Part shown: piece after piece, positions 63,555-64,000 of the stretch | Layout: each line of letters starts with the position of its first letter | Position numbering within the stretch: the first letter of the stretch is position 1 | Source of the DNA: Sulfitobacter geojensis | Lineage (GTDB): Bacteria; Pseudomonadota; Alphaproteobacteria; Rhodobacterales; Rhodobacteraceae | Direction of reading: 5' to 3' | Assembly: GCF_000622325.1 (NCBI RefSeq) | Contig: NZ_JASE01000005.1 | Span: 2,480,001 to 2,544,000, forward strand | Length of the DNA stretch: 64,000 nt | Notes under the pieces: model-generated | What the model saw: only the letters and a program-made list of their open reading frames with translations | What the model was told of the DNA's origin: nothing | Databases searched by the model: none | Position numbers and translations under genes: made by a program

Positions 63555-64000
63555 TTGTTGCTGCTCATCGATAACTACGACAGCTTTACGTATAACCTTG
63601 TACACTATCTGGGGTCTTTGGGCGCGGATGTGCAAGTGCACCGTAATGATAAGCTAAGCACCGCCGATGCGCTGGCGATGCGCCCTGCCGGTATCCTGCT
63701 GTCCCCCGGCCCCTGTGACCCTGATCAGGCCGGCATTTGTCTTGAACTGACCAAAGCCGCTGCTGAAAACCGCATTCCGCTGATGGGCGTTTGTCTGGGA
63801 CATCAGACATTGGGTCAGGCCTTTGGCGGCAAGGTCGTGCGCGCGGATGACATTGTGCACGGCAAGATGGGCCGGATGCACCACGATGGCACCGGATTGT
63901 TTGCGGGGCTGCCCACCCCCTTTGAGGCGACGCGCTATCATTCGCTGGTGGTCGATCCCGACACCCTGCCCGACGCGCTGCGCGTCACGGCGGAACTTGA
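63555..64000 (+). CDS. trpG: Anthranilate synthase component II (glutamine amidotransferase), 3' end outside window
   Basis: The visible 148 codons read LLLIDNYDSFTYNLVHYLGSLGADV at the start and keep the nucleophile Cys in MGVCLGHQTLGQAFGGK (Cys80), with HGKMGRMHHD. It supplies ammonia from glutamine to TrpE. The frame has no ATG; two tandem TTG codons (63555 and 63558) are the likely starts, giving MLLLIDNYD or MLLIDNYD. The catalytic His/Glu lie beyond the window. In this group trpG is followed by trpD and trpC. Confidence 0.9.
   Translation, partial: MLLLIDNYDSFTYNLVHYLGSLGADVQVHRNDKLSTADALAMRPAGILLSPGPCDPDQAGICLELTKAAAENRIPLMGVCLGHQTLGQAFGGKVVRADDIVHGKMGRMHHDGTGLFAGLPTPFEATRYHSLVVDPDTLPDALRVTAEL

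Overview
The window looks like chromosomal core DNA from a marine alphaproteobacterium of the Rhodobacteraceae (Roseobacter group; something near Sulfitobacter or Roseobacter is my guess). This is judged from GC-rich coding sequence, Roseobacter-style gene neighbourhoods (scpB-scpA-nagZ-SPOR-argS-dgt; rpmF-plsX-fabH-ihfA-merR; ppiD-like then trpE), a B12-dependent class II ribonucleotide reductase, a Fur-family Irr-type regulator and alphaproteobacterial-type dCTP deaminase. I saw no phage, transposon, CRISPR array or rRNA. Two proline tRNAs are present (anticodons GGG and UGG).

Layout. 1-9.2 kb: end of a nucleoside hydrolase, a GNAT enzyme, selO, two EamA transporters, a DUF533 protein, an RhlE-like helicase with a tiny membrane gene, irr-like regulator, enolase, GNAT. 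9.3-16.4 kb: anmK, tyrS, a FemAB/GNAT-like protein, Uup-type ABC-F ATPase, OlsB-like acyltransferase, BamE lipoprotein, YceD. 16.6-22.5 kb: rpmF-plsX-fabH-ihfA-merR, tRNA-Pro(GGG), dcd and a small basic protein. 22.5-29.0 kb (minus strand): dgt-argS-SPOR-nagZ-scpA-scpB, mostly overlapping genes. 29.1-34.7 kb: erpA, a 74-residue repeat peptide paired with a 360-residue unknown protein, xth, a hybrid histidine kinase, an HNH protein. 34.8-43.8 kb: cobK-alkA-esterase; an MFS transporter; cimA-hydrolase-methyltransferase-PSY-like; cysS with an apparent cysteine-rich leader peptide. 44-51.1 kb: aminotransferase, MttB-family methyltransferase, nrdJ. 51.1-51.9 kb: a 770-bp regulatory-looking gap. 51.9-57.2 kb: tRNA-Pro(UGG), DUF192, cold-shock protein, pdxH, fabI-lysE-gpt, aminotransferase. 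57.3-64 kb: PpiD-like foldase, trpE, M14-type amidohydrolase, a divergent polysaccharide deacetylase and the start of trpG.

How it fits together: most genes are housekeeping (glycolysis, translation, fatty-acid synthesis, dNTP supply and sanitation, chromosome condensation, tryptophan synthesis). Three corrinoid-linked genes (cobK, an MttB homologue, nrdJ) sit within about 15 kb but in separate transcription units.

The two most interesting items are (1) a 14-codon, four-cysteine open reading frame just upstream of cysS whose stop codon lies beside a sequence able to pair either with the cysS ribosome-binding site or with a competing segment, i.e. a candidate cysteine-sensing attenuator; and (2) a small protein carrying a duplicated MFTCSI motif, encoded directly upstream of an uncharacterised partner between erpA and xth. 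The region upstream of nrdJ, with NrdR-box-like, DnaA-box and CtrA-type sequences, is third.
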